This document shows positions 36,791 through 44,963 of a DNA stretch of 55,478 bases, one piece after another; position 1 is the stretch's first letter; every line of letters begins with the position of its first letter. The notes beneath the pieces are model-generated. The model was given only the letters and a program-made list of their open reading frames with translations. It had not been told where the DNA came from and searched no databases. This DNA is from Pseudomonas lurida. Lineage in GTDB: Bacteria; Pseudomonadota; Gammaproteobacteria; Pseudomonadales; Pseudomonadaceae. Location of the stretch: NCBI RefSeq assembly GCF_013522705.1, contig NZ_JAAMRE010000037.1, positions 1-55,478 on the forward strand. Reading direction: 5' to 3'. The position numbers and the translations under genes were made by a program.

Positions 36791-38131
36791 TCAGGTCGCG
36801 TCGGCGTGGCTGACCATGCCTTTGATCACCACGGCAGTGGTGGCCAGTGCGGCGGGAATCACCAAGGCGCTGAGCACTTGCTCGAAGTCCCAGCCCAGGC
36901 CCAGCAGCGTGGCGCCCATCCAGGCGCCGAGAATCGCGCCGAAACGCCCGATGCCGAGCATCCACGACACGCCTGTGGCGCGGCCCTGGGTCGGGTAGAA
37001 CCGCGCCGCCAGGGAAGGCATCGCCGATTGCGCGCCGTTGACGCACATGCCGGCGACCAGCACCAGGGTGGCCAGTAGCGTGATATTGCCCAGGCTCTGC
37101 CCGACCGCGTAGGCAAATACCCCGGCCAACAGGTAAAACGTGCCGATCACCTTGTGCGGATTGAACCGATCCATCGCCCAACCTACGCCGACCGCGCTCA
37201 ACACGCCGCCGAACTGGAACAACGCGCCGATAAACGCGGCCTGCTCCATACTTGCGCCGCTGTCGCGCATCAGGGTCGGCAGCCAACTGGTCAACAGGTA
37301 CACGATTACCAGGCCCATGAAGTACGTCAGCCACAGCAGCAAGGTGCCGGCGCTGTAGGTACCGGAGAAGATCACCGCGAACACGTTGCGGGCCTTCACG
37401 GTTTTTTGTTCGGGCACGCTGAAATGAGTGGCCTGGGCGACCAGGTTGGGTTCGATGGGCGAGAGGGTCCGGCGCACTTTGTCGGCGCCACGGTTGCGTA
37501 CCACCAGATAACGCGCCGATTCCGGCAACCACACCAGCAATACCACGGCCAGGATCAACGGCAGGATGCCGCCGATCAGCAGCAGACTGTGCCAGCCGAA
37601 TGCCGGAATCAGCTTGGCCGAAATAAACCCGCCGCCGGCCATGCCCAGGTTGAAGCCGCAGAACATGCTGGTCACCAGCAGCGACTTGTGGCGTTCAGGA
37701 GTGTATTCGGAGAGCAAGGTGGTGGCGTTGGGCATCCCCGCCCCCAGGCCCAGCCCGGTGAGAAAACGCAGCACCAGCAACTGATCGACGTTGCTGCTGT
37801 AGGCCGAAGCCAGGCTGAAGGCACCGAACACCAGCACCGCGCCTACCAGCACGACTTTGCGCCCGAAGCGGTCGGCCAGCGGGCCGGAGCCGAGGGCGCC
37901 GAACACCATGCCGATCAACGCGGCGCTCATCACCGGGCCGAGGCTGGCGCGGTCAATGCCCCAGTCCTGGGACAACGCCGGTGCAATAAAGCCCATGGCT
38001 GCCGTATCGAGGCCATCGAGGAACACAATCAGGAAACACAGGATAACCACGCGCCACTGATAGCGTGACAGCGGCTGGGCATTAATAAAGGACTGCACGT
38101 CCAGGGTGGTACCGACAGAAGGCTGATTCAT
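36791..38131 (-). CDS. pcaK: 4-hydroxybenzoate/protocatechuate MFS transporter PcaK
   Basis: 446 residues from ATG 38131. It is an aromatic acid:H+ symporter with about 12 spans, including the key DGLDTAAMGFIAPAL motif in span 1 and GPLADRFGRKVVLVG in loop 2-3. It imports the pathway's aromatic substrates. It lies between pcaR and pcaI on the same strand, with 146 bp on the pcaR side and 141 bp before pcaI. An AAnAAnAA motif overlaps its ribosome site, suggesting Crc/Hfq repression of translation. Confidence 0.93.
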   Translation of the reverse strand: MNQPSVGTTLDVQSFINAQPLSRYQWRVVILCFLIVFLDGLDTAAMGFIAPALSQDWGIDRASLGPVMSAALIGMVFGALGSGPLADRFGRKVVLVGAVLVFGAFSLASAYSSNVDQLLVLRFLTGLGLGAGMPNATTLLSEYTPERHKSLLVTSMFCGFNLGMAGGGFISAKLIPAFGWHSLLLIGGILPLILAVVLLVWLPESARYLVVRNRGADKVRRTLSPIEPNLVAQATHFSVPEQKTVKARNVFAVIFSGTYSAGTLLLWLTYFMGLVIVYLLTSWLPTLMRDSGASMEQAAFIGALFQFGGVLSAVGVGWAMDRFNPHKVIGTFYLLAGVFAYAVGQSLGNITLLATLVLVAGMCVNGAQSAMPSLAARFYPTQGRATGVSWMLGIGRFGAILGAWMGATLLGLGWDFEQVLSALVIPAALATTAVVIKGMVSHADAT

Positions 38132-38133
38132 TA

Positions 38134-38141
38134 TTTTTATT
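38134..38141 (-). promoter_or_regulatory. Candidate Crc/Hfq target at the pcaK start
   Basis: The minus strand reads AATAAAAA, matching AAnAAnAA exactly, ending two bases before the ATG. Its position would block ribosome loading if Hfq-Crc bound. Confidence 0.4.
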
Positions 38142-38277
38142 CCACACCGATGGCGGGCGGACGGCCTGGGGCCGTCATTCTTATTAAGTGGCGCTTGAAC
38201 AGCGCTGCCGCACATTAATAAGCCGGGGGAAACAGCGTCAATTGATCAGCTCGGGATCTGTGCGGTCACCGAACAGC

Positions 38278-39120
38278 TTACGCAAATAATTGCGCACTCA
38301 GCTCGCGGCTGGCGCTGAGCATGCTCGGCAGGAAGCGCTGCTCCAGCTCGCTGCGGCTGACACGTCCGGCGTGGGTGCTGACGTTCAGCGCCGCGAGCAC
38401 CTGCCCGGAAGCGTCATAGACCGGCACCGCGATGGAACGCAGGCCTTGCTCGAGCTCCTGGTCGACGATGCACCAGCCTTGCTGGCGTACCTGCTGCAGG
38501 CATTCGAACAACGCTTCGGGGGTGGTGAGGGTGCGGCTGGTCTTGGTTTGCAGGTCGGCATGATCGAGGTAGTCCTGCAGCGAAGCGTCGTCCAGCGCCG
38601 CCAAAAGGATGCGCCCCATGGACGTGCAATAGGCCGGCAAACGCCCGCCGACGGACAGATCGACCGAGATCAGCCGCTGGGTGGTCGCCGAACGCGCAAT
38701 GTAGAGGATGTCGTCGCCTTCGAGGGTAGCCATGTTGCATGCCTCGTGCAGTTGCTCACTCATGCGGTCCAGATAAGGTTGAGCCGACACCGCCAGTGGC
38801 GTGGACGACAGGTACGCATGGCCCAGGGTCAGCACCTTGGGCAATAACGAATAGGTACGCCCGTCGGTGGTGGCGTAGCCGAGCTTGATCAGGGTGTGCA
38901 GACAACGGCGCACGGCGGCACGCGGGATTTCGGTGCGGTGGCTGATCTGGGCGATGGTGAGGTGGCGCTTGCGCTCCTGGAACGCCTGCACCACCGCCAG
39001 GCCGCGAGCCAGGGAGGTCATGAAGTCGGGGTCACCGGTGAACGCCTGGATGCGCTTGGCCGGCGAGGCAACGATCGGAGGCGCCACGGACGCGAAGGAA
39101 TTGCGCAATTGATCGTTCAT
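38278..39120 (-). CDS. pcaR: IclR-family regulator PcaR
   Basis: 280 residues from ATG 39120 (GAAGGCATCGAG upstream). N-terminal winged helix: TIAQISHRTEIPRAAVRRCLHTLIKLGYATTDGR. The C-terminal IclR effector domain has SVGGRLPAYCTSMGRILLAALDD and SIAVPVYDASGQVLAALNVSTHAGR. In P. putida PcaR activates pca genes with 3-oxoadipate and represses itself. Operator pairs occur here upstream of both pcaR and pcaI, consistent with that circuit. Confidence 0.94.
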   Translation of the reverse strand: MNDQLRNSFASVAPPIVASPAKRIQAFTGDPDFMTSLARGLAVVQAFQERKRHLTIAQISHRTEIPRAAVRRCLHTLIKLGYATTDGRTYSLLPKVLTLGHAYLSSTPLAVSAQPYLDRMSEQLHEACNMATLEGDDILYIARSATTQRLISVDLSVGGRLPAYCTSMGRILLAALDDASLQDYLDHADLQTKTSRTLTTPEALFECLQQVRQQGWCIVDQELEQGLRSIAVPVYDASGQVLAALNVSTHAGRVSRSELEQRFLPSMLSASRELSAQLFA

Positions 39121-39214
39121 CTCGATGCCTTCTCTTATTGTCAGCCGCTGGGGAGGTTTGCCAGGTATTACAAGCCGCGCCGGCTGCGGGATACAAGATT
39201 GCGCCGACATCACT

Positions 39215-39248
39215 GTGCGATTATCGGACGATGATTCGATAATCGCAA
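39215..39248. promoter_or_regulatory. PcaR operator pair upstream of pcaR
   Basis: GTGCGATTATCGGAC (39215-39229) and ATTCGATAATCGCAA (39234-39248) carry the same core on opposite strands, again with cores 19 bp apart. This suggests autoregulation. Confidence 0.8.
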
Positions 39249-39250
39249 TT

Positions 39251-39678
39251 TAGCGCGAGCACACCGCAGAGTGCTCAGCCGTGAGTGTGCCAAGGGAAAG
39301 GAAAGTTGTACAAATGCATTAACAGCGTTTAACCAATTGTGAAGCGCAGGCACTTATTAAATGCTCACACACCGATGTAACAAAAGCCTCATACAAAGTT
39401 GAAGCTTTTTAACTCTATGCCGATAGTGTTATACAAATGCGCCGCTATAATGCACCCTGCGCCCGGATCGCGGTCTGCAGGTTCGCCGACCACGCCTGCC
39501 GCCACTGCACAGGAGTGCGGGGCAAGCGCACTATCAGCCTGGAATGACCCGCACGTCGCATGCAAAGGCACCTGTGTTTCAAAAGTTGGCGTTGCAAGGG
39601 GTCAACTCTGTTCGCCTTGAGACGCCATCCAGGCATAACGCTTTAACTTACTTACACCCAACTCAATTAGGTAACGAT
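39251..39678. other. Intergenic stretch with no gene seen
   Basis: This AT-richer 428-bp stretch between the pcaR operators and the next gene has no supported coding region. A perfect TATAAT lies at 39446-39451 with a poor -35 (ATAGTG), so a plus-strand promoter for the small gene at 39679 is possible. An open frame continuous with that gene reaches 39544 but has no ribosome site. Confidence 0.5.
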
Positions 39679-39879
39679 GTGACGAAAGATGAACTGCGCG
39701 CGGAACTAGAGCGCCAGGAACAACGTTACAAGGACGTTTACGGCGGGGAAGTCACCACCTACGCCGCCCAGCCTGAACCTGAGCGTAAGCCATGGCGCAA
39801 GCGCGCCAGCCTGCTGGACCAGGCCTTTGCCCAGGAAATCCAGAAGATTGAAGAGGAACTCAAGACCGAAGAGCCGTAG
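39679..39879 (+). CDS. Small charged cytosolic protein of unknown function
   Basis: 66 residues from GTG 39679 (reading MTKDELRAELERQEQRY), with TTAGG about 7 bases upstream. The frame is open back to 39544, but the upstream part has unrelated composition. It is rich in Glu, Lys, Arg and Gln with predicted helices at both ends (TKDELRAELERQEQRYKDVY; LLDQAFAQEIQKIEEELKT) and a Pro-rich middle (PEPERKPWRKR). There is no signal or membrane span. I recall similar short hypothetical proteins in other Pseudomonas genomes but no function. Confidence 0.7.
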   Translation: MTKDELRAELERQEQRYKDVYGGEVTTYAAQPEPERKPWRKRASLLDQAFAQEIQKIEEELKTEEP

Positions 39880-40169
39880 GCGCAGCACAAAAGGATGGCG
39901 CATAGCCAGCTCGAGCCAATCCGCCTCTCTGCGCCCTCGGTAAAATTTCATACAAATGTTTCAGAGATGACGTTTTGGCGACAATCGCCCTCGCAAGAGG
40001 GCCGCAGCTATATAAATCAATGACTTGTCAAAGCCCCGGAAACCCTGGGATGCACAGCGCTCCCCGGTGTTTTTCCAGTGAAGATTGTTACCGATGAGCA
40101 GCTAGTGCATCGATTACTGAGGTTTTCTGGCATAATCGCGCCCCCTTACGACCGGGTCAGAAAACCTTC

Positions 40170-41645
40170 ATGATCGATTTATTCAGCGGACTGGATGCGT
40201 GGGTTCTAGTGAGCCTGTTGCTCGCCCTGGCCTTTGTCCTCGCCTTCGAGTTCATCAATGGCTTTCATGACACCGCTAACGCGGTGGCCACAGTCATCTA
40301 TACCAAAGCCATGCCGCCGCACCTGGCCGTGTTCTTCTCCGGGGTGTTCAACTTCCTCGGCGTGTTGCTCGGTGGTGTCGGTGTCGCCTACGCCATCGTG
40401 CACCTGCTGCCGGTGGAGCTGTTGATCAATGTGAATACCGGTCATGGTCTAGCCATGGTCTTCTCATTGCTGGCGGCGGCGATCACCTGGAACCTGGGCA
40501 CCTGGTACTTCGGTATCCCCGCGTCCAGCTCCCACACTCTGATCGGCTCGATCCTCGGCGTCGGCCTGGCCAACGCACTGATCAACGATATCCCCCTGGC
40601 TGACGGTGTGAACTGGCAGAAGGCAGTCGATATCGGTGCCTCTCTGGTGTTCTCGCCGATGGCCGGTTTCCTGGTGGCAGCCCTGGTGCTGATCGGCCTG
40701 AAGTGGTGGCGCCCGCTGTCGAAGATGCACAAGACTCCGGACCAGCGCCGCAAGCTCGACGACAAAAAGCACCCGCCGTTCTGGAACCGTCTGGTGCTGG
40801 TGATCTCAGCCATGGCCGTGAGCTTCGTGCACGGTTCAAACGACGGTCAGAAAGGTATCGGCCTGATCATGCTGGTGCTGATCGGTATCGTGCCGGCGCA
40901 ATTCGTTCTCGACCTGGGCAGCACCACTTACCAGATCGAACGCACCCGCGACGCCACCGTGCATTTGAGTCAGTTCTATGAGCGCAATAACGCAACCCTC
41001 GGCGAGTTCCTGGCCCTGGGCAAAAGCGTGAAAGATGACCTGCCGGGCAAGTTCCAGTGCAACCCGCAGCAGACCGAGCCGACGATCAATGCGCTGGTCA
41101 ACACCTTGAAAGGTGTATCCGACTACCACTCGCTGAGCGCCGATCACCGCATCGAAGTGCGTCGCTACCTGCTCTGCCTGGACGATACCGCGAAGAAAGT
41201 CGGCAAGCTGCCAGGCCTGGATGCGCGCGAGAAGTCGGACCTCGACAAGCTGCGCAAAGACCTGACCGCCACGACCGAATACGCACCGTTCTGGGTAATC
41301 CTGGCCGTCGCATTGGCCTTGGGCCTGGGCACCATGGTGGGCTGGAAGCGCGTAGTGCTGACCATCGGCGAGAAGATCGGCAAACAGGGCATGACCTACG
41401 CACAAGGCATGTCGGCGCAGATCACCACGGCGAGCATGATTGGCCTGGCCAACATCTTCAGCCTGCCGGTATCGACCACCCACGTGCTGTCGTCGGGTGT
41501 CGCCGGCACCATGGTTGCCAACAAAAGCGGCCTGCAAGGCGGCACGGTCAAGACCATCCTGATGGCCTGGGTGCTGACCCTGCCGGCGACCGTTGCGCTG
41601 TCGGCCGGGTTGTTCTGGCTGGCGTCCAAGGCGCTGGGCAGCTGA
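40170..41645 (+). CDS. pitA: Low-affinity inorganic phosphate transporter PitA
   Basis: 491 residues with about ten membrane spans. The two PHO4 signature repeats are EFINGFHDTANAVATVIYTKAMPP and SFVHGSNDGQKGIGLIMLVLIG. The large middle loop (about 255-370) is charged and cytosolic, and the C-terminal SLPVSTTHVLSSGVAGTMVANKSG is intact. It carries metal-phosphate with protons at the inner membrane. No PHO box is seen in front, as expected for constitutive Pit systems. A CATAAT -10-like element at 40131 may serve it. A strong terminator follows. Confidence 0.94.
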   Translation: MIDLFSGLDAWVLVSLLLALAFVLAFEFINGFHDTANAVATVIYTKAMPPHLAVFFSGVFNFLGVLLGGVGVAYAIVHLLPVELLINVNTGHGLAMVFSLLAAAITWNLGTWYFGIPASSSHTLIGSILGVGLANALINDIPLADGVNWQKAVDIGASLVFSPMAGFLVAALVLIGLKWWRPLSKMHKTPDQRRKLDDKKHPPFWNRLVLVISAMAVSFVHGSNDGQKGIGLIMLVLIGIVPAQFVLDLGSTTYQIERTRDATVHLSQFYERNNATLGEFLALGKSVKDDLPGKFQCNPQQTEPTINALVNTLKGVSDYHSLSADHRIEVRRYLLCLDDTAKKVGKLPGLDAREKSDLDKLRKDLTATTEYAPFWVILAVALALGLGTMVGWKRVVLTIGEKIGKQGMTYAQGMSAQITTASMIGLANIFSLPVSTTHVLSSGVAGTMVANKSGLQGGTVKTILMAWVLTLPATVALSAGLFWLASKALGS

Positions 41646-41665
41646 TCGCCCTACGCTGAAAAAAG

Positions 41666-41701
41666 AAGGTGCGGCCTCGCAAGAGGACCGCACCTTTTTT
41701 T
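41666..41701 (+). terminator. Rho-independent terminator after pitA
   Basis: AAGGTGCGG (41666-41674) pairs with CCGCACCTT (41688-41696) around a CCTC/GAGG inner stem, followed by a T-run to 41701. Confidence 0.9.
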
Positions 41702-41737
41702 ATGACTGGGCATTAACGAAGAGTTCAAATCGCAGAT

Positions 41738-41763
41738 AAAAAAAAGGGCGACCGAAGTCGCCC
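41738..41763 (-). terminator. Minus-strand terminator after the CcoM-like gene
   Basis: On the minus strand GGGCGAC-TTCG-GTCGCCC is followed by eight T. The tetraloop and T-run are typical. It lies 36 bp beyond the small gene's stop. Confidence 0.88.
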
Positions 41764-41798
41764 AAAATGCCTTGCGTGCTCATGTAATCCAGAAAGAC

Positions 41799-41915
41799 CT
41801 ATGGTTTTTTACGCTTATTCGCGTCTTTCCAGATAAAAAATCCAAACCCTACAAAGAACATCACCATGAGGCTGACGGTCAGCACTCCGGCAAACACCAC
41901 ATTATCGATGAACAT
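41799..41915 (-). CDS. 38-residue single-span membrane protein, CcoM-like
   Basis: The reading is MFIDNVVFAGVLTVSLMVMF then FVGFGFFIWKDANKRKKP. One membrane helix (about 6-30) is followed by a short positive tail. GGGAGG lies six bases before ATG 41915, and a clean terminator follows, so the unit is a real monocistronic gene. The pattern (MF-D-V, one helix, FIWKD, Lys/Arg tail) resembles CcoM, the small accessory subunit of Pseudomonas cbb3 cytochrome oxidase. Two ANR-type boxes sit upstream, which fits a low-oxygen respiratory role. CcoM assignment is by my memory of the family and is not certain. Confidence 0.75.
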   Translation of the reverse strand: MFIDNVVFAGVLTVSLMVMFFVGFGFFIWKDANKRKKP

Positions 41916-41980
41916 GACCGCCCTCCCGTGCTTGCCCTGTTGCGATGGGGCTAAGTTAACGGAGATGGTGCAGGGGAAAA

Positions 41981-41994
41981 TTGACGAGGATCAA
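41981..41994. promoter_or_regulatory. ANR/FNR-type box upstream of the CcoM-like gene
   Basis: TTGACGAGGATCAA matches TTGATnnnnATCAA at 9 of 10 positions. A TAACTT -10-like hexamer lies on the minus strand at 41953-41958, the spacing of a class II FNR promoter, leaving a leader of about 30 bases. Confidence 0.65.
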
Positions 41995-42029
41995 TGTCGC
42001 CCGCAACGGGGCGTAAAGAAGGGCAATAA

Positions 42030-42043
42030 CTGACCTGCATCAA
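42030..42043. promoter_or_regulatory. Second ANR-like box
   Basis: CTGACCTGCATCAA matches 8 of 10 consensus positions. It is 49 bp upstream of the stronger box and 16 bp past the stop of the 53-residue gene. Confidence 0.4.
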
Positions 42044-42058
42044 TAGATGCAGGGCATT

Positions 42059-42220
42059 TCAACGCTTTTTGGGTTTGTTTTTCGGTTTTTTCTTGGTTTT
42101 CCCAAGCGGCATGGCCTGTTCAAACGCCTGGCGCACTTCGTTCAGACGCTTGTCGTTCAGGTCATGCACGCGCTTGGCACGTTCGGCATTCAGGTCGATC
42201 AGCTTGGGTTCATCACTCAT
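42059..42220 (-). CDS. Small basic protein of unknown function
   Basis: 53 residues from ATG 42220. The N-terminal two-thirds is helical (MSDEPKLIDLNAERAKRVHD, NDKRLNEVRQAFEQAM). The tail is a lysine/proline run (KTKKKPKNKPKKR). There is no signal or membrane span; the tail could bind nucleic acid. The open frame runs on upstream, but the MSDEPKLIDL start is the natural one. It is divergent from the LysR gene. I do not recognise the family. Confidence 0.7.
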   Translation of the reverse strand: MSDEPKLIDLNAERAKRVHDLNDKRLNEVRQAFEQAMPLGKTKKKPKNKPKKR

Positions 42221-42353
42221 GGCTTGGCTTACGTGGTGGCGGGAAGGCCTCAATAATGCGGCCTCGCCCGCCCGACGGCAAATCAGCGGGCGACAAAAGG
42301 CAGGCCATCGACCAAAATCGACGCGTCTGTCCAACCTTTTGAGGCGTCCCCAG

Positions 42354-43226
42354 GTGGCACTGCACAGAGACCTTCCACCGCTGCTGGCCCTGCGCGCTTT
42401 CGAAGCCGTGGCACGACATTTGAGCTTTATCAAGGCAGCGTCTGAATTGTCGGTGACCCAGAGCGCGTTGAGCCATCAAGTGCAGAAACTGGAGCAGCAT
42501 CTGGGTAAATCACTGTTTGTCCGGCGCACACGTGCGATTGATCTGACCGCCGACGGCCAACAGTATTACGACGACATTCGCCCGGCCCTCGACGCGATCG
42601 CCGTCGCCACCCGTGCGCAACGGGCGGCGCCCAGTACGACGGTCTTGCGCATCGGTCTGCTGGCCTCGTTCGCCACACTGTGGCTGGCCCCCCGCCTGGC
42701 CGGATTTCTCAACCGCTACCCGTCTATTCAGGTTGAGTTGCTGCCGGCCATTCAACTGGCCAATGTCGCCGCCGCCGAAGTCGATCTGGCGATCCGCTAT
42801 GGCAAAGGCGACTGGCCCGACGTACATGCCACACGATTGATGCCGGAGGTGATTTCCCCGGTGTGCAGTCCTGCGTTCAAGGCCGGCCCATTGCACAAGG
42901 GGCCGTTGCTGATGGCCACTTCGCACCGGCCGTTCGAGTGGAGCGATTGGTCCGCGCATTACCAGGTCGATCTGGAGCACCACCCCCGCGTGCTGCTGCA
43001 CGACTACAACATCGTCGTCGAAACAGCCGTGGCCGGCCAGGGCATTGCCATGGGCCGGCATCGTTTGATCGAAAGGCGTTTGCAGGATGGCAGCCTGGTG
43101 CCAGCCTTCGATTGGCCGCCTTATCACAGCGATATCGGTTACTGGCTGATCGCCCCGCCAGGCGGTATCAGCCCAGCGGCCGAATGCTTCGTTGAGTGGC
43201 TGAAGGACGCCTGCACTGACGCGTGA
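42354..43226 (+). CDS. LysR-family transcriptional regulator (GcvA-like)
   Basis: 290 residues from GTG 42354 (reading MALHRDLPPLLALRAFEAVA), with GAGG about 11 bases upstream. The helix-turn-helix is SFIKAASELSVTQSALSHQVQKLEQHLGKSLF. The effector domain begins about residue 90 (TTVLRIGLLASFATLWLAPRL) and matches the GcvA/AmpR branch. It probably controls the RidA-PLP enzyme genes that follow on the same strand 91 bp later. Confidence 0.9.
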   Translation: MALHRDLPPLLALRAFEAVARHLSFIKAASELSVTQSALSHQVQKLEQHLGKSLFVRRTRAIDLTADGQQYYDDIRPALDAIAVATRAQRAAPSTTVLRIGLLASFATLWLAPRLAGFLNRYPSIQVELLPAIQLANVAAAEVDLAIRYGKGDWPDVHATRLMPEVISPVCSPAFKAGPLHKGPLLMATSHRPFEWSDWSAHYQVDLEHHPRVLLHDYNIVVETAVAGQGIAMGRHRLIERRLQDGSLVPAFDWPPYHSDIGYWLIAPPGGISPAAECFVEWLKDACTDA

Positions 43227-43317
43227 GTTATTTCGATACGTCGGGTGAGATCTATCCGTTTGTCGCCGCCGCTCAAGGCCAACATGCTCACGCCTCCCAC
43301 TCTTAAGAGGTTTGACC

Positions 43318-43785
43318 ATGGACTCCCTCCGCGCCCGCGTAAATGCTCTGGGCCTGACGCTGCCCTCCCCCAGCCAGCCGATTGCCAATTACATCAACCA
43401 TGTCGCCAGCCACCATCAACTGTTTATCTCCGGGCAAATCCCGCTGGTGGACGGCAAGCCTGCTTATGTGGGCCGATTGGGCGAGACCCTCGGCGATGAA
43501 GAAGGCGTTCGGGCCGCGGAGCTGGCGGCCCTGGGATTGCTCGCGCAATTGAGCGATGCCTTGGGCGATGACCTGTCGCGCCTGGTACGAACGCTGCGCC
43601 TGGGCGTGTTCATTGCCGCCAGCAGCGATTTTCAACGCCAGGGCATGGTGGCCAACGGCGCATCGAACCTATTGGTCAACGTCCTGGGCGAAAAAGGCCG
43701 GCATGTCCGCACTGCGATAGGCGTGGCCAGCCTGCCCGCCGGCGTGGCGGTGGAGGTTGATGCGGTGTTCGAGGTGCAGCCGTGA
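43318..43785 (+). CDS. RidA (YjgF/YER057c) family protein
   Basis: 155 residues from ATG 43318 (AGAGG upstream). It is longer than classical RidA (about 128) and belongs to the subfamily with SPSQPIANYINHVASHHQLFISGQIP and the late VRTAIGVASLPAGVAVEVDAVFEV. The RidA Arg that binds the enamine/imine carboxylate should be the one in HVRTAIG. Such proteins hydrolyse reactive enamines and imines released by PLP enzymes. The next gene is a PLP enzyme overlapping by four bases (GTGA), so a shared pathway is likely. Confidence 0.88.
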   Translation: MDSLRARVNALGLTLPSPSQPIANYINHVASHHQLFISGQIPLVDGKPAYVGRLGETLGDEEGVRAAELAALGLLAQLSDALGDDLSRLVRTLRLGVFIAASSDFQRQGMVANGASNLLVNVLGEKGRHVRTAIGVASLPAGVAVEVDAVFEVQP

Positions 43786-44963
43786 GCCCGCTGGAGGTTC
43801 GGCAATTGCGCGCGGCCACGCCGGGCTGCCAGTCGGGGTTGGTGCATTTCAATCATGCCGGCGCCTCCTTGCCGAGCCAGGCGACCGTCGATGCCATCAT
43901 CGAGCAACTGCAGCGCGAGGCGTGCGACGGGCCAATGGAAGCCGGCGAGCACGGCGCCGTACTGGCGGACAATGCCAGGCGCGCCGCCGCGCGGTTGCTC
44001 AACGCCCCGCCCTCCTCCATCGCCTTCGCCGGCAGCGGTTCGAGCGCCTGGAACCTGGCATTCCAGGCCCTTGGTCCCTGGCAGCCGGGGGACCGGATCC
44101 TGGTCGGGCGCCATGAATGGGGCGGCAACCTGGCGAGCATGCAAGTGGCCGTAAAAGCGGGTGCCCGTGTGGAAGTGATCCCCTGCGATGCCAGCGGCGC
44201 CGTATGCCCGCTGGCGCTGACGGCGATGATCGACGCGCGGGTCAAGCTTATCGACCTGACCTGGCTGCCCGCCAACGGTGGCCTGATCAACCCGGCCCAG
44301 GCCATCGGCGAAGTGGCCAGGCGCCATGGCATTGCCTACTTTATCGATGCCGGCCAAGCCGTCGGCCAGATCCCGGTGGATGTGCAGGCGCTGCACTGCG
44401 ATGTACTCAAGTGCGCCGGGCGCAAGCACCTGCGCGGGCCACGCGCAACCGCACTGCTGTATGTGCGGCCGGCGTTTCTGCCGCGCCTCGACCCGGCCCA
44501 GCGCGATGTGTTTTCCGCACCGTGGAGCGCGCAAGGTTTCGACCTGCGCAATGACGCCCGGCGTTTTGAAACCAGCGAAGTGTCCTACGCCCTATTGGCC
44601 GGATTGGGCAATGCATTGCACGAGATCAATCAGCTTGGGATCGAGCGAGTATGGGAAAGGGTTGCGCAGACAAGTGCGAGAATTCGCCAGGCATTGGGTG
44701 AGATCGAGGGCATCTCGCTGCATGACCTGGGCGAGCATCGATCGGGCTTGATCGCCTTCAACCTGGAAGGCTGGGACGGGTTCGAACTCAAACGGCAACT
44801 GGCCTTGCAACGCATCAATATCGGCGCCAATAACGTGGCCTATACCCCGCTGGACATGCAGGCAAGGAGCCTGCCCGGCATCGCGCGCATCTCCGTCAGC
44901 CCGCTTAACGACGAGGGCGATATCGAGGTCTTGCTGAACGCCCTGCGCGCACTGCGTGGCTAG
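43782..44963 (+). CDS. Class V aminotransferase-fold PLP enzyme
   Basis: 393 residues from GTG 43782, overlapping the ridA-like stop. PLP motifs: SGSSAWNLAFQAL (phosphate-binding region), FIDAGQAVGQIPVD (pyridine-N Asp) and the Schiff-base Lys in KCAGRKHLRGPRATALLY. C-terminal ARISVSPLNDEGDIEVLL is standard. The fold covers cysteine desulfurases, isopenicillin-N-epimerase-like enzymes and amino-acid lyases. The active-site Cys loop of SufS/NifS is not evident, so a desulfurase is unlikely. The coupled RidA suggests a product that passes through an enamine or imine; the substrate is unknown. Confidence 0.85.
   Translation: MSPLEVRQLRAATPGCQSGLVHFNHAGASLPSQATVDAIIEQLQREACDGPMEAGEHGAVLADNARRAAARLLNAPPSSIAFAGSGSSAWNLAFQALGPWQPGDRILVGRHEWGGNLASMQVAVKAGARVEVIPCDASGAVCPLALTAMIDARVKLIDLTWLPANGGLINPAQAIGEVARRHGIAYFIDAGQAVGQIPVDVQALHCDVLKCAGRKHLRGPRATALLYVRPAFLPRLDPAQRDVFSAPWSAQGFDLRNDARRFETSEVSYALLAGLGNALHEINQLGIERVWERVAQTSARIRQALGEIEGISLHDLGEHRSGLIAFNLEGWDGFELKRQLALQRINIGANNVAYTPLDMQARSLPGIARISVSPLNDEGDIEVLLNALRALRG

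Noticed and set aside
43782..44963. Cysteine desulfurase (SufS/IscS)
   Set aside because: The PLP lysine and Asp are present, but I cannot find the catalytic Cys loop and no suf or isc genes are nearby.
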